Positions 42,874 to 51,225 of a stretch of DNA of 64,000 nt are shown here, piece by piece. The notes below the pieces were generated by a model, which worked only from the letters and a program-made list of their open reading frames with translations, made no database searches and was not told where the DNA came from. Origin of the DNA: Pseudomonas mandelii (GTDB taxonomy: Bacteria > Pseudomonadota > Gammaproteobacteria > Pseudomonadales > Pseudomonadaceae); the NCBI RefSeq assembly GCF_006438925.1, contig NZ_RCZA01000013.1:1-64000 (forward strand), written 5' to 3'. Every line of letters starts with the position of its first letter. The stretch's first letter is position 1. Made by a program: the position numbers and the translations under genes.

Positions 42874-42952
42874 AAAAGATCGCAGCCTGCTGCAGCTCCT
42901 ACATGGGAATGCGTACTCCTGTAGGAGCTGCCGCAGGCTGCGATCTGTTGAT
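42874..42952. repeat. REPIN overlapping the LysR gene 3' end
   Basis: The arms AAAAGATCGCAGCCTGCTGC and GTAGGAGCTGCCGCAGGC flank about 20 bases. The right arm and part of the loop are read as the last codons of the LysR-family gene; its TAG stop is at 42899-42901. Confidence 0.85.
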
Positions 42953-43849
42953 CCAACCCCGTTCAAACGCCTCGACCACAAAATCGATGAATACCCGAGT
43001 CTTGGCCGGCATCAACGTCCGGCTCGGGTAATACAGCGAAATTGGTCCTGCGTCTGCGTGCCAGTCGGGCAGCAGGCGCACCAGTTCGCCCCGCTGGATA
43101 TTCGCCAGCACATCCGGCAACACCAGCAGTGTCACGCCCAGGCCAAGTAATGCCGCTTCGCGCATGGCGGCCGGATCATTGAGCACAATGTGTTCGTTCA
43201 GATTGGCCGGTGCTTCGTTGCCCGCGCCATCGTGCATCAGCCATTGGCGAATCCGCCCGGTGCGGGTGCCGCGCATCACAATGCCGGTGTGTCTGGACAA
43301 GTCTGCCGGGCTGTCGGGCAGGCTGCGCCCTGAGAGGTAAGCCGGTGAAGCGACCGCCACGATATGCGCCGCCGCCAGCGTCCGCGACACCACCCCGGGC
43401 ATCAACTCGAACCCGCCGCCTATGGCCGCGTCGTAGCCTTCGGCAATCAGATCCACGGGGCGGTTTTCGAAGTGCCATTCCGGGCGAATCTGCGGATAGC
43501 GCGCCAGGAACGCCGGCAGCAGCGGCAAGATATGATCGATGCCAAATGTCGGCGCCAGACTGACCTTGAGCACGCCCGCCGGCTCGCTTTGATCACTGCT
43601 CACCGCGCTGATCGCGGTTTGTAACGCTTCCAGATTGCCGCCGATGCTCGTCAGAAAACGCTCCCCGGCTTCGGTCAGGGACAGTTTGCGCGTCGAGCGC
43701 TGGAACAGCCGAACACCGATGTTGCGTTCGAGCATCGCCACGTTGCGGCTGACAGCGGCAGGGGTCAGCGCGAGCACCCGTGCGGCGGCGGAAAAACTGC
43801 CGGTTTCGGCGCTACGGACGAAGGATTCGAGGTTGGCGAGGGTTTCCAT
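42899..43849 (-). CDS. LysR family transcriptional regulator with REP-encoded C-terminus
   Basis: This 316-residue protein starts METLANLESFVRSAETG at 43849 with AGGTG upstream. It has the LysR winged helix (GSFSAAARVLALTPAAVSRNVAMLE) and the effector-binding domain (VSLAPTFGIDHILPLLPAFL, PVDLIAEGYDAAIGGG). The last ~17 residues (RSQPAAAPTGVRIPM) are read from a REP arm, so the original stop has been lost or moved. It is divergent from the dinucleotide-binding protein gene and likely regulates it. The inducer is unknown. Confidence 0.9.
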   Translation of the reverse strand: METLANLESFVRSAETGSFSAAARVLALTPAAVSRNVAMLERNIGVRLFQRSTRKLSLTEAGERFLTSIGGNLEALQTAISAVSSDQSEPAGVLKVSLAPTFGIDHILPLLPAFLARYPQIRPEWHFENRPVDLIAEGYDAAIGGGFELMPGVVSRTLAAAHIVAVASPAYLSGRSLPDSPADLSRHTGIVMRGTRTGRIRQWLMHDGAGNEAPANLNEHIVLNDPAAMREAALLGLGVTLLVLPDVLANIQRGELVRLLPDWHADAGPISLYYPSRTLMPAKTRVFIDFVVEAFERGWINRSQPAAAPTGVRIPM

Positions 43850-43960
43850 GGCAGGCACCTGCTAGTCATGCTTGAAGATCATTCAAGGCATTACCCGCTA
43901 ATCAAACACTAATGGCAAGCGCAGTATTCACGCCAACGACAACCCTCGGAGTGAACAACC

Positions 43961-44563
43961 ATGAGCACCATCGGAATCATCGGCGCCGGCGCAATCGGCG
44001 CAGCCTTTGCCAGAGCACTGTCGCGTCAAGGAATTGAAGTGGTTATTGCCAACAGCCGTGGCCCGCAAAGCCTGGCCTCGCTGGTGGCGGAACTCGGGCC
44101 AACGGCGCGTGCCGGAACCCGCGAGGAGGCCGCCGCACAAGCCATCGTGCTGGTCGCCGTCAACTGGTCGAAGTTGCCGACCGCGCTCGCCGGTCTGCCG
44201 GATTTTGGCGGGCGGATTGTTATCGACGCCAACAACTCAATCGAGGCGCCGTCGTTCAAGGCAGTGGATTTGCAGGGGCGAACGTCCAGTGAGGTGTTTG
44301 CCGAATGGGTGCCCGGTGCGCGGGTGGTGAAGGCGTTCAACCACCTTCAGGCGCGTTTTCTGGACAGCGATCCGGCGGCGGAGGGCGGGCGGCGGGTGCT
44401 GTTTCTCTCGGGTGATGATGCCGATGCGAAAGCTCAAGTGGCGGCGCTGATCGAACAGCTGGGCTTCTTCGGGATTGATCTTGGGGAATTGAGCGTCGGG
44501 GCGCGGCTGGTGCAGTTTCCGGGCGGTCCGCTGCCGGTGCTGAACCTGGTGAGATTCGCCTGA
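43961..44563 (+). CDS. NADPH-dependent F420 reductase-like/dinucleotide-binding protein
   Basis: This 200-residue protein has an N-terminal Rossmann motif (IGIIGAGAIGAAFARALSRQG) with NSRGPQSLASL suggesting NADP preference, followed by IVIDANNSIEAPSF and VKAFNHLQARFL typical of the F420-NADP oxidoreductase-like family. It should be cytosolic. Its start lies 111 bases from the divergent LysR gene, a pairing that suggests it is the regulated target. The substrate is unknown. Confidence 0.85.
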   Translation: MSTIGIIGAGAIGAAFARALSRQGIEVVIANSRGPQSLASLVAELGPTARAGTREEAAAQAIVLVAVNWSKLPTALAGLPDFGGRIVIDANNSIEAPSFKAVDLQGRTSSEVFAEWVPGARVVKAFNHLQARFLDSDPAAEGGRRVLFLSGDDADAKAQVAALIEQLGFFGIDLGELSVGARLVQFPGGPLPVLNLVRFA

Positions 44564-44585
44564 CTCTTCATTCACCGCATTCGGC

Positions 44586-44717
44586 GTAGCAGCTGGCGAA
44601 GCCTGCGTTCGGCTGCGCAGCAGTCGTCAAACCTGAGCACGCGGTCTGCCTGAAACACCCTATCGTCTGATTTCACGACTGCTTCGCAGCCGAACGCAGG
44701 CTTCGCCAGCTGCTACA
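44586..44717. repeat. REPIN, GTAGCAGCTGGCGAAGCC family
   Basis: The arms are GCAGCTGGCGAAGCCTGCG with a GGCTGCGCAGCAGTCG tail and the inverse at 44676-44717. It belongs to the same family as 12665-12797, with GAAG in place of GCAG. Confidence 0.85.
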
Positions 44718-44756
44718 AAGTATGCGGCGTAGCGTAGGTTTATGACTGACTGTAGG

Positions 44757-44790
44757 ACCCGGTGCGACGTGAGTCGCACCGGGTGTTTTG
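44757..44790. terminator. strong hairpin, probable terminator
   Basis: A perfect 12-pair stem ACCCGGTGCGAC / GTCGCACCGGGT with a GTGA loop lies between the convergent ends at 44563 and 44841. A short T-run follows on the plus strand only, so it fits best as the end of plus-strand transcription. Confidence 0.65.
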
Positions 44791-44840
44791 CCAGACGGCG
44801 AACGGATATTCGTGGGTCCCCGCGCCGTCTGTTGAACGCT

Positions 44841-46022
44841 TTACGCCCGTTCGATCGCCAGTGCCACGCCCTGACCACCACCGATACACAGGGTGGCGAG
44901 GCCTTTCTTGGCGTCACGCTTGATCATTTCGTGCAGCAAGGTCACCAGCACCCGGCAACCCGACGCACCGATCGGGTGACCCAGGGCGATAGCGCCGCCG
45001 TTGACGTTGACCTTGTTCAGGTCCCATTCCAGATCCTTGGCCACCGCCAAAGATTGTGCGGCGAAGGCTTCGTTGGCTTCGATCAGGTCCAGTTGGTCGA
45101 TGGACCAGCCGGCCTTGTCCAGGCAACGACGAGTCGCGCTGACCGGGCCGATGCCCATGATCGCCGGGTCTACACCCGCGTTGGCGTAAGCCGCGATTTT
45201 CGCCAGCACGGGCAGGCCGAGGGCCTTGGCTTTTTCGGCGCTCATCAGGATCACGGCGGCAGCACCGTCGTTCAGGGACGAGGCGTTACCGGCGGTCACC
45301 GAACCGTCCTTTTTGAAGGCGGGTTTCAGTTTGCCCAGTGCTTCAGCGGTGGTGCCTGCTCGAGGTTGTTCGTCAACCTCGAAGGCGACCGGATCGCCCT
45401 TGCGCTGAGGAATCAGGATCGGCGTGATCTCATCGGCAAAACGCCCGGCTTCGATAGCGGCCGTGGCTTTCTGCTGCGAGGCGGCGGCGAAGGCGTCTTG
45501 TTGCTCGCGAGTCAGGCTGTACTTGTTGGCCAGGTTCTCGGCGGTGATGCCCATGTGGTAATCGTTGAACGCATCCCACAGGCCGTCGCTGATCATGGTG
45601 TCGACGATTTGCGCGTGACCCATGCGCAGGCCGGTGCGAGCGCCCGGCATGACGTAATTGGACAGGCTCATGTTTTCCTGGCCGCCGGCAATGATCACGT
45701 CGGCATCGCCGCAGCGAATGGCCTGAGTGGCCAGGTGCAGCGCCTTGAGGCCCGAGCCGCAGACCTTGTTCAGGGTCATCGCCGGCACGGTGAACGGCAG
45801 GCCGGCCTTGATCGCGGACTGGCGCGCAGGGTTCTGCCCGGCGCCGGCGGTCAACACCTGGCCCATGATCACTTCATCGACTTCAGCAACGTCCAGGCCG
45901 GTTTGCGCCAGCAACTGACGGATCACCGCAGCACCGAGGTCAACCGCGGACACGTTGGCCAGGGCCCCCTGGAAACTGCCGATGGCGGTGCGGGTGGCGG
46001 CGACAATGACGACTTCTTGCAT
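44841..46022 (-). CDS. atoB: acetyl-CoA C-acetyltransferase (thiolase)
   Basis: This 393-residue thiolase starts MQEVVIVAATRTAIGSF at 46022 with GAGGAA upstream. Active-site features are intact: NKVCGSGLKALHLA (acyl Cys), the NVNGGAIALGHPIGASG block (His) and ATLCIGGGQGVALAI (second Cys). It cleaves acetoacetyl-CoA to two acetyl-CoA. It follows the CoA-transferase genes (12-base overlap or less), so together they turn acetoacetate, or the acetoacetate-like carnitine product, into acetyl-CoA. Confidence 0.93.
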   Translation of the reverse strand: MQEVVIVAATRTAIGSFQGALANVSAVDLGAAVIRQLLAQTGLDVAEVDEVIMGQVLTAGAGQNPARQSAIKAGLPFTVPAMTLNKVCGSGLKALHLATQAIRCGDADVIIAGGQENMSLSNYVMPGARTGLRMGHAQIVDTMISDGLWDAFNDYHMGITAENLANKYSLTREQQDAFAAASQQKATAAIEAGRFADEITPILIPQRKGDPVAFEVDEQPRAGTTAEALGKLKPAFKKDGSVTAGNASSLNDGAAAVILMSAEKAKALGLPVLAKIAAYANAGVDPAIMGIGPVSATRRCLDKAGWSIDQLDLIEANEAFAAQSLAVAKDLEWDLNKVNVNGGAIALGHPIGASGCRVLVTLLHEMIKRDAKKGLATLCIGGGQGVALAIERA

Positions 46023-46033
46023 GGAATGATTCC

Positions 46034-46699
46034 TCACTGGGCAGCGAACTGCATTTGCGGAACGTGATCCGGTACGATCAGTTTACCGGCGGTCTTGGCG
46101 ACAATCTCCTCGACGCTGACGCCCGGTGCGCGTTCCTTGAGAATGAATGCGCCGTCCTTGATTTCCAGGTAGGCGAGGTCGGTCAGCACACGCTTGATGC
46201 AACCGGCGCCGGTCAGCGGCAGGCTGCACTTGGACAGGAGTTTGGACTCACCATCCTTGGACGCGTGGGTCATGATGACAATGATGTTGTCTGCGCCGGC
46301 CACAAGGTCCATGGCGCCGCCCATGCCCTTGACCAGTTTGCCGGGAATCATCCAGGAGGCGATGTTGCCTTCCACGTCCACTTCAAACGCACCGAGTACG
46401 GTCAGGTCGACATGACCACCGCGAATCATCGCGAAGGACTCGGCCGAGGAAAAGATCGACGCGCCGATACGCGCGGTCACCGTTTGTTTGCCGGCGTTGA
46501 TCATGTCGGCATCGATGGTTTCTTCAGTAGGAAAGGGACCCATGCCCAGCAGGCCGTTTTCCGACTGCAGCATGACTTCCATGCCTTCAGGGATGTAGTT
46601 GGCGACCAGGGTCGGAATGCCGATGCCCAGGTTCACGTAGAAGCCGTCCTGCATTTCGCGGGCGACGCGTTGAGCCATTTGTTCGCGGGAAAGTGCCAT
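46034..46699 (-). CDS. dhcB: 3-ketoacid CoA-transferase subunit B (DhcB/AtoA-like)
   Basis: This 221-residue family I CoA-transferase beta subunit starts MALSREQMAQRVAREMQDG with AAGGAA upstream. The catalytic-glutamate region is LQSENGLLGMGPFPTEE. Other blocks are VNLGIGIPTLVANYIP and GKLVKGMGGAMDL. It forms a heteromer with the subunit encoded upstream. The gene order LysR-A-B-thiolase matches P. aeruginosa dhcR-dhcA-dhcB-atoB, where the enzyme handles dehydrocarnitine; a general acetoacetate transferase (AtoDA) is the alternative. Confidence 0.88.
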   Translation of the reverse strand: MALSREQMAQRVAREMQDGFYVNLGIGIPTLVANYIPEGMEVMLQSENGLLGMGPFPTEETIDADMINAGKQTVTARIGASIFSSAESFAMIRGGHVDLTVLGAFEVDVEGNIASWMIPGKLVKGMGGAMDLVAGADNIIVIMTHASKDGESKLLSKCSLPLTGAGCIKRVLTDLAYLEIKDGAFILKERAPGVSVEEIVAKTAGKLIVPDHVPQMQFAAQ

Positions 46700-46735
46700 T
46701 GTTGTTATTCCTTCATTCGGTCCGGGGGCAGGGGA

Positions 46736-47434
46736 TCACTTACGCACGGTGCGCTGTTCGATGCGCTTCTCGAACGTGCCGCAAATGACCCGGTCGACGT
46801 AGATGCCAGGGGTGTGGATCTGCGCCGGGTCCAGCTCGCCGGGTTCGACGATTTCTTCGACTTCGACCACGGTGATCTTGCCGGCAGTGGCGGCCAGCGG
46901 GTTGAAGTTCTGGGCGGTGTGGCGATAGATGACGTTGCCGAAATGGTCGGCTTTCCAGCCTTTGACGATGGCGAAGTCACCGGTGATGGATTCTTCCATC
47001 AGGTACTTGCGGCCATGTAACTCGCGAACTTCCTTGCCTTCGGCCACTGGGGTGCCGACGCCGGTCGCGGTGAAGAACGCGGGGATGCCGGCACCGCCTG
47101 CGCGCATTTTTTCGGCGAGGGTGCCTTGGGGGGTCAGGACCACTTCGATGGCGCCGCTGAGCAGTTGCTCCTCGAACATTTTGTTCTCGCCGACGTAGGA
47201 CGCCACCACTTTGCGGATCTGCCGGTCTTCCAGCAGCACGCCGAGGCCGAAACCGTCGACGCCGCAGTTGTTGGAAACCACGGTGAGGTCACGTGTGCCT
47301 TTGCGCTTGATCTCGGCGATGAGGTTTTCCGGGATCCCGCACAGACCGAAGCCGCCGGCGATCACGGTCATGCCGTCTTCAAGACCTGCAAGGGCTTCCT
47401 CGTAGGAACTCACGCGCTTGTCGAAACCTGCCAT
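46736..47434 (-). CDS. dhcA: 3-ketoacid CoA-transferase subunit A (DhcA/AtoD-like)
   Basis: This 232-residue alpha subunit starts MAGFDKRVSSYEEALAGL at 47434. Family blocks are TVIAGGFGLCGIPENLI, SNNCGVDGFGLGVLL and AGGAGIPAFFTATGVGT. It pairs with the beta subunit encoded 36 bases downstream to move CoA from a donor such as succinyl-CoA to a 3-ketoacid. It is the first gene of the operon, about 285 bases from the divergent LysR start, with a REPIN between. Confidence 0.88.
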   Translation of the reverse strand: MAGFDKRVSSYEEALAGLEDGMTVIAGGFGLCGIPENLIAEIKRKGTRDLTVVSNNCGVDGFGLGVLLEDRQIRKVVASYVGENKMFEEQLLSGAIEVVLTPQGTLAEKMRAGGAGIPAFFTATGVGTPVAEGKEVRELHGRKYLMEESITGDFAIVKGWKADHFGNVIYRHTAQNFNPLAATAGKITVVEVEEIVEPGELDPAQIHTPGIYVDRVICGTFEKRIEQRTVRK

Positions 47435-47570
47435 ATGCACCTCTTTTATTCTTTGTGGGCGGCTGGCTAGCCGTATGGGATAGGAGTGTCTCGCTGAAGG
47501 ATTAATTTGTTAAGTTGATTTTTAAGGTTGATTGATAGATAAAACTCACCAATGTGAGGCCATAGGAACC

Positions 47571-47672
47571 TGTAGGAGCTGTCGAGTGAAACGAGGCTGC
47601 GATCTTTTGACGTTGATCTTTAAAAACAAGATCAAAAGATCGCAGCCTCGTTTCACTCGACAGCTCCTACAG
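47571..47672. repeat. REPIN, GTAGGAGCTGTCGAGTGAAACGAGG variant
   Basis: It has the same arms as the element at 34091-34177, here with a loop of about 40 bases. It lies in the divergent promoter region between dhcA and the LysR gene, closer to the latter, so it sits within 50 bases of the LysR start. Confidence 0.85.
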
Positions 47673-47719
47673 AGGTTTTTTTACGCTGAATTAATGTAGT
47701 TACCTTGGAGAGACCGCGC

Positions 47720-48622
47720 ATGACCGTCAAGCAGATCAGGGCATTTTTGGCCGTGGCCCAGAGTTTGAGTTTTGCCGTGGCCTGCGAGCGGTTGCACCTG
47801 TCTCAATCGGCCTTGAGCCTGACCATCAAGGCGCTGGAGGAGGGGCTGGGCGGGCGCCTGTTCACCCGCAACACGCGCAATGTCGCGCTGACCGCGGAGG
47901 GAGAATCGCTGGTGCCACTCGCACGTCGCCTGATCGCTGACTGGGACAATGCCGAGGATGAGCTGCGGCAACGCTTCACCCTCCAGCGCGGGCGCGTGAC
48001 GCTGGCGGCAATGCCCTCATTTGCCGGCAACCTGCTGCCGCCGATCCTGAAAACCTTCCGCGCGCGCTATCCCAAGGTCAACGTCACGGTGAATGACGTG
48101 ATCAACGAGCAGGTGCTGGAGATGGTGCGTGACCGGCAGGTCGAGCTTGGGGTGGCGTTTGAGCCGACTCAGAGTTCGTCGCTGGCATTCACGCCGTTGT
48201 ACATGGATCGGTTTGTGGCCGTGGTGCCGAAGGATTCTCCTTTTGCCGAACGGGAAGACATCGATTGGCAGACCTTGCTCAAGGAACCGTTCATTACCTT
48301 GCAGCGTCCGTCGACGGTGCGGGTGATGCTCGAAGAGCACTTGCAGGCGCGTGGGATGAAATTGCCGGTGGAGTTTGAGAGCCATCAATTGGCGACAGTC
48401 GGGCGGATGGTCGCCAGCGGTTTGGGGGTTAGCGCGGTGCCGGCGTTGTGTGTCGGGCAGATGCTGGAACTGGGCGCACGGTGCATTACCTTGCGCGATC
48501 CGGTGGTGGAGCGGGCGATCGGGGTGTTGACCAAGCCAGGGATTGAGCTGTCGGCGGCGGCGCAGGCGTTGTTCGACATCCTCAAAGAAGAAAACCTCGG
48601 CCAGCGCCTTTCTGCACGATGA
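47720..48622 (+). CDS. dhcR: LysR family regulator (DhcR-like)
   Basis: This 300-residue protein starts MTVKQIRAFLAVAQSLSF at 47720 with TTGGAGA upstream. The winged helix (ERLHLSQSALSLTIKALEE) and effector domain (VTLAAMPSFAGNLLPPILK, GVAFEPTQSSSLAFTPLY) are complete. It is divergent from the dhcA-dhcB-atoB operon, as in P. aeruginosa, where DhcR controls it. Assignment rests on gene order and LysR type. Confidence 0.82.
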   Translation: MTVKQIRAFLAVAQSLSFAVACERLHLSQSALSLTIKALEEGLGGRLFTRNTRNVALTAEGESLVPLARRLIADWDNAEDELRQRFTLQRGRVTLAAMPSFAGNLLPPILKTFRARYPKVNVTVNDVINEQVLEMVRDRQVELGVAFEPTQSSSLAFTPLYMDRFVAVVPKDSPFAEREDIDWQTLLKEPFITLQRPSTVRVMLEEHLQARGMKLPVEFESHQLATVGRMVASGLGVSAVPALCVGQMLELGARCITLRDPVVERAIGVLTKPGIELSAAAQALFDILKEENLGQRLSAR

Positions 48623-48634
48623 AACAAAGATCCA

Positions 48635-48726
48635 ATGTGGGAGCGAGCTTGCTCGCGATGGCGTCGTGTCAAACGACATTAATGTTGAATGTGCCGACCT
48701 CATCGCGAGCAAGCTCGCTCCCACAG
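48635..48726. repeat. REPIN, TGTGGGAGCGAGCTTGCTCGCGA family
   Basis: The arms GTGGGAGCGAGCTTGCTCGC and GCGAGCAAGCTCGCTCCCAC flank about 50 bases between the convergent LysR and sirtuin ends. Confidence 0.85.
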
Positions 48727-48739
48727 GGTTTTGGGTTGA

Positions 48740-49582
48740 TCAGGATGAGAGGTGTTGAACCAGTAATGGAAGCAGCCGCTCGCACGACGCCTCTATTTTC
48801 AAATCAAGAAGCTCATCCGCCCGAGTCTTCCCCAAATTAATCGCAATCAACGGCTTTCCCTGATCCGCCACCGCCCGGCACAACCGAAACGCCGAATACG
48901 CCATCAACGAAGACCCGACCACCAACAATCCCGCAGCCTTTTCGACTGCTGCCATCGCTTTGGCCGCTGTCACCTGCGCCACATTCTCGCCAAAAAACAC
49001 CACATCCGGCTTCATCCGTTCACCTGCGCAATGCGGGCAATGCGGCACCTGAAACCGCGCCTCAAACGCCGCATCCAGCAGCGTGTCACCGTCCGGGGCT
49101 TGCACCGCATCCACGCCGGCCAGATACGGATTCTGCGCTTCCATCAATTGCTGGATCGAATCCCGTTCGCTGCGTTTTCCGCAGTCCAGGCACAACACCC
49201 GGTGCAGGCTGCCGTGAAGTTCGATGACGTCATGGCTGCCGGCCTGGTCGTGCAGGGTGTCGACGTTTTGAGTGATCAGCCCGCTGATCTGCTGCGAACG
49301 TTGCAAACTGGCCAAAGCCTCATGGGCCACGTTCGGCTGGGCCTGGCGCACCCGCGGCCAACCGAGCATCGCCCGCGCCCAATAGCGTCGCCGGGATTCG
49401 GGGGCGGAGAGGAATTCCTGATACATCATCGGTTGCCGGCCACGCCGCACGCCCTGATTATCGCGGTAGTCCGGAATGCCCGACGAAGTGCTGATGCCGG
49501 CACCGGTCAGGACCACAAACGGCTGGTCGGTCATTAACTGCTGAAGGTGGTCGAGTTGTTCGCGGATGAGGCTGCCTGGCAT
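48740..49582 (-). CDS. SIR2 family NAD-dependent protein deacylase
   Basis: This 280-residue sirtuin starts MPGSLIREQLDHLQQLM at 49582 with GGAG upstream. NAD-binding TGAGISTSSGIPDYR, the catalytic-core LITQNVDTLHDQAG with HG (ELHGSLHRV), and two Cys pairs of the zinc ribbon (CLDCGKRS and CPHCAG) are all present. PDVVFFGENV completes the signature. It removes acyl groups from protein lysines. It is longer than E. coli CobB. Monocistronic. Confidence 0.92.
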   Translation of the reverse strand: MPGSLIREQLDHLQQLMTDQPFVVLTGAGISTSSGIPDYRDNQGVRRGRQPMMYQEFLSAPESRRRYWARAMLGWPRVRQAQPNVAHEALASLQRSQQISGLITQNVDTLHDQAGSHDVIELHGSLHRVLCLDCGKRSERDSIQQLMEAQNPYLAGVDAVQAPDGDTLLDAAFEARFQVPHCPHCAGERMKPDVVFFGENVAQVTAAKAMAAVEKAAGLLVVGSSLMAYSAFRLCRAVADQGKPLIAINLGKTRADELLDLKIEASCERLLPLLVQHLSS

Positions 49583-49603
49583 GTTCAACACTCCGGTGGG
49601 CCA

Positions 49604-49699
49604 GTAGGAGCTGCCGCAGGCTGCGATCTTTTGATCTTCAGCGATTTCAGCATCGCCAAGTCAAGATCAAAAGATCGCAGCCTGCGGCAGCTCCTACAG
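49604..49699. repeat. REPIN, GTAGGAGCTGCCGCAGGC family
   Basis: The arms GTAGGAGCTGCCGCAGGC and the inverse GCCTGCGGCAGCTCCTAC flank about 45 bases. It is followed at 49703-49725 by a short tandem run of the 7-base unit GTCAGCC (about three copies). Confidence 0.85.
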
Positions 49700-49730
49700 T
49701 AGACCGTCAGCCGTCAGCCGTCAGCGGTGT

Positions 49731-50777
49731 TTACTTACGCGCCTCCAGAATCAGGTTGAACGGCGTTTCCGTGGCCCGCCGGAACGTCTTGAACCCGGCC
49801 TCAGTGAAGACCTTGCGCAGCCGCACCTCGCCAGCCTGGGCGCCGAGCCCGAGGCCGACTTCCTGGGACAGCGAGTTCGGGGTGCAGATGAAGGTCGAGG
49901 CGGCGTAGAACAAGCGGCCAACCGGGGTGACGTTGTCGTCGAGCGAGTCGTTGGCGAACGGTTCCACCAGCAGCACCGTGCCGTCTGGTTTCAGTGCGTC
50001 ATAAGCGTGCCGCGCCGCACCCACCGGGTCGCCCATGTCGTGCAGGCAGTCGAAGTAGCAAACCAGATCATAGTCATCGCCGGGGAAGCTTTTTGCCGTG
50101 CCCTGGAAGAACCGCGCACGCCCGGACACACCGCCTTCTTCGGCGCGCTGGGTGGCGACGGTGACGGAGGGCGCGTGGTAGTCGAAACCGACGAACCGCG
50201 AATCCGGAAACGACTGGGCCATGATCACGGTGGATGCGCCGTGGCCGCAGCCGATATCCGCCACCTTGGCGCCAGCCTCCAGTTTGGCGACCACGCCTTC
50301 GAGTGCCGGTAGCCATTCGGCGACCAGATGCGCTTTATAACCTGGCCGGAAGAACCGCTCCGTGCCGCTGAACATGCACGGATGGTGATCGCCCCAGGCG
50401 AGGGCACCGTCGCCGCGCATGGCGTTGACCAGTTTGTCCTTGTCATGGAAAAACGATGCGACCACCCCGATGCCACCCGCCACATAGACCGGTGAGTCTT
50501 CGATTGCCAATGCCAGGGCCTGCTCTTCGGGCAGGCGGAACTGGCCGTCGCGGTGTTCCATGTAACCGGAAGCGGCGTGGGCGCTGAGCCATTCGCGCAG
50601 CAGGCGGGGGTTGCAGCCGGTTTTGTCGGCGAGGGCTTCAGGGGTTATTGGCTGGCTGTCGGCCATGGCCCGATACAGCCCGAGCTCTTCGCCGAGGATG
50701 ACGTTGGCGAGCATCGCCGCGCCGCCCATGTCGTTCACCAGTTTGCCCATGAAATCATTGAGTCTGGCCTCGTCCAT
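49731..50777 (-). CDS. class I SAM-dependent methyltransferase with winged-helix N-terminus
   Basis: This 348-residue protein starts MDEARLNDFMGKLVNDMGG at 50777 with AAGGAG upstream. The N-terminal 80 residues resemble the winged-helix dimerisation domain of Rv2258c-like methyltransferases (ALADKTGCNPRLLREWLSAH). The SAM site is VADIGCGHGASTVIMAQ, followed by YDLVCYFDCLHDM and ALKPDGTVLLVEP. The acceptor is not evident; small aromatic or amine compounds are common for this architecture. Monocistronic. Confidence 0.85.
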   Translation of the reverse strand: MDEARLNDFMGKLVNDMGGAAMLANVILGEELGLYRAMADSQPITPEALADKTGCNPRLLREWLSAHAASGYMEHRDGQFRLPEEQALALAIEDSPVYVAGGIGVVASFFHDKDKLVNAMRGDGALAWGDHHPCMFSGTERFFRPGYKAHLVAEWLPALEGVVAKLEAGAKVADIGCGHGASTVIMAQSFPDSRFVGFDYHAPSVTVATQRAEEGGVSGRARFFQGTAKSFPGDDYDLVCYFDCLHDMGDPVGAARHAYDALKPDGTVLLVEPFANDSLDDNVTPVGRLFYAASTFICTPNSLSQEVGLGLGAQAGEVRLRKVFTEAGFKTFRRATETPFNLILEARK

Positions 50778-51225
50778 CACGTGTGCTCCTTCAGCAGGAT
50801 CACAGTCCAGAGGCCTTGTTTTTCGAGGCGTTCATTTCTGGGCGGTGGTCGTGGGAATGAACAGGACGATAAGCACGCCCTGCGTGCACTAAGTTTAGTC
50901 CGGGGGCTGTGCGCTGCCGGCCGGAGCGACGAAAGCCTTCCCACATCCCCTGGTTCACACCGTACCCCCGTTAGACACCAAACCCTGTGGGAGCGAGCTT
51001 GCTCGCGATGGCGGTGGGTCAGGCAACATCCTTGTCGACTGAAAAACCGCTATCGCGAGCAAGCTCGCTCCCACAGGGGATTTGTGGTGTGTATTGCACT
51101 GTATCTAAAAGGCTTCTCGATACAGATCCCTGCAACAGCGGGCACTGCCGAACACAGGCGAGATACAAACCTGCGATGAACTGCGTAGGCCAATTGGCAC
51201 CCTATACACCGTGAAGGGGACAACA
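50778..51225. other. gene-free divergent region
   Basis: It separates the methyltransferase and formamidase-family genes. It contains a REPIN at 50986-51076 and, near 51214, the AAGGGGA ribosome site of the next gene. No further gene was accepted; frames here are repeat-derived. Confidence 0.6.
50986..51076. repeat. REPIN, TGTGGGAGCGAGCTTGCTCGCGA family
   Basis: The arms GTGGGAGCGAGCTTGCTCGC and GCGAGCAAGCTCGCTCCCAC flank about 50 bases in the region upstream of the formamidase-family gene. Confidence 0.85.
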
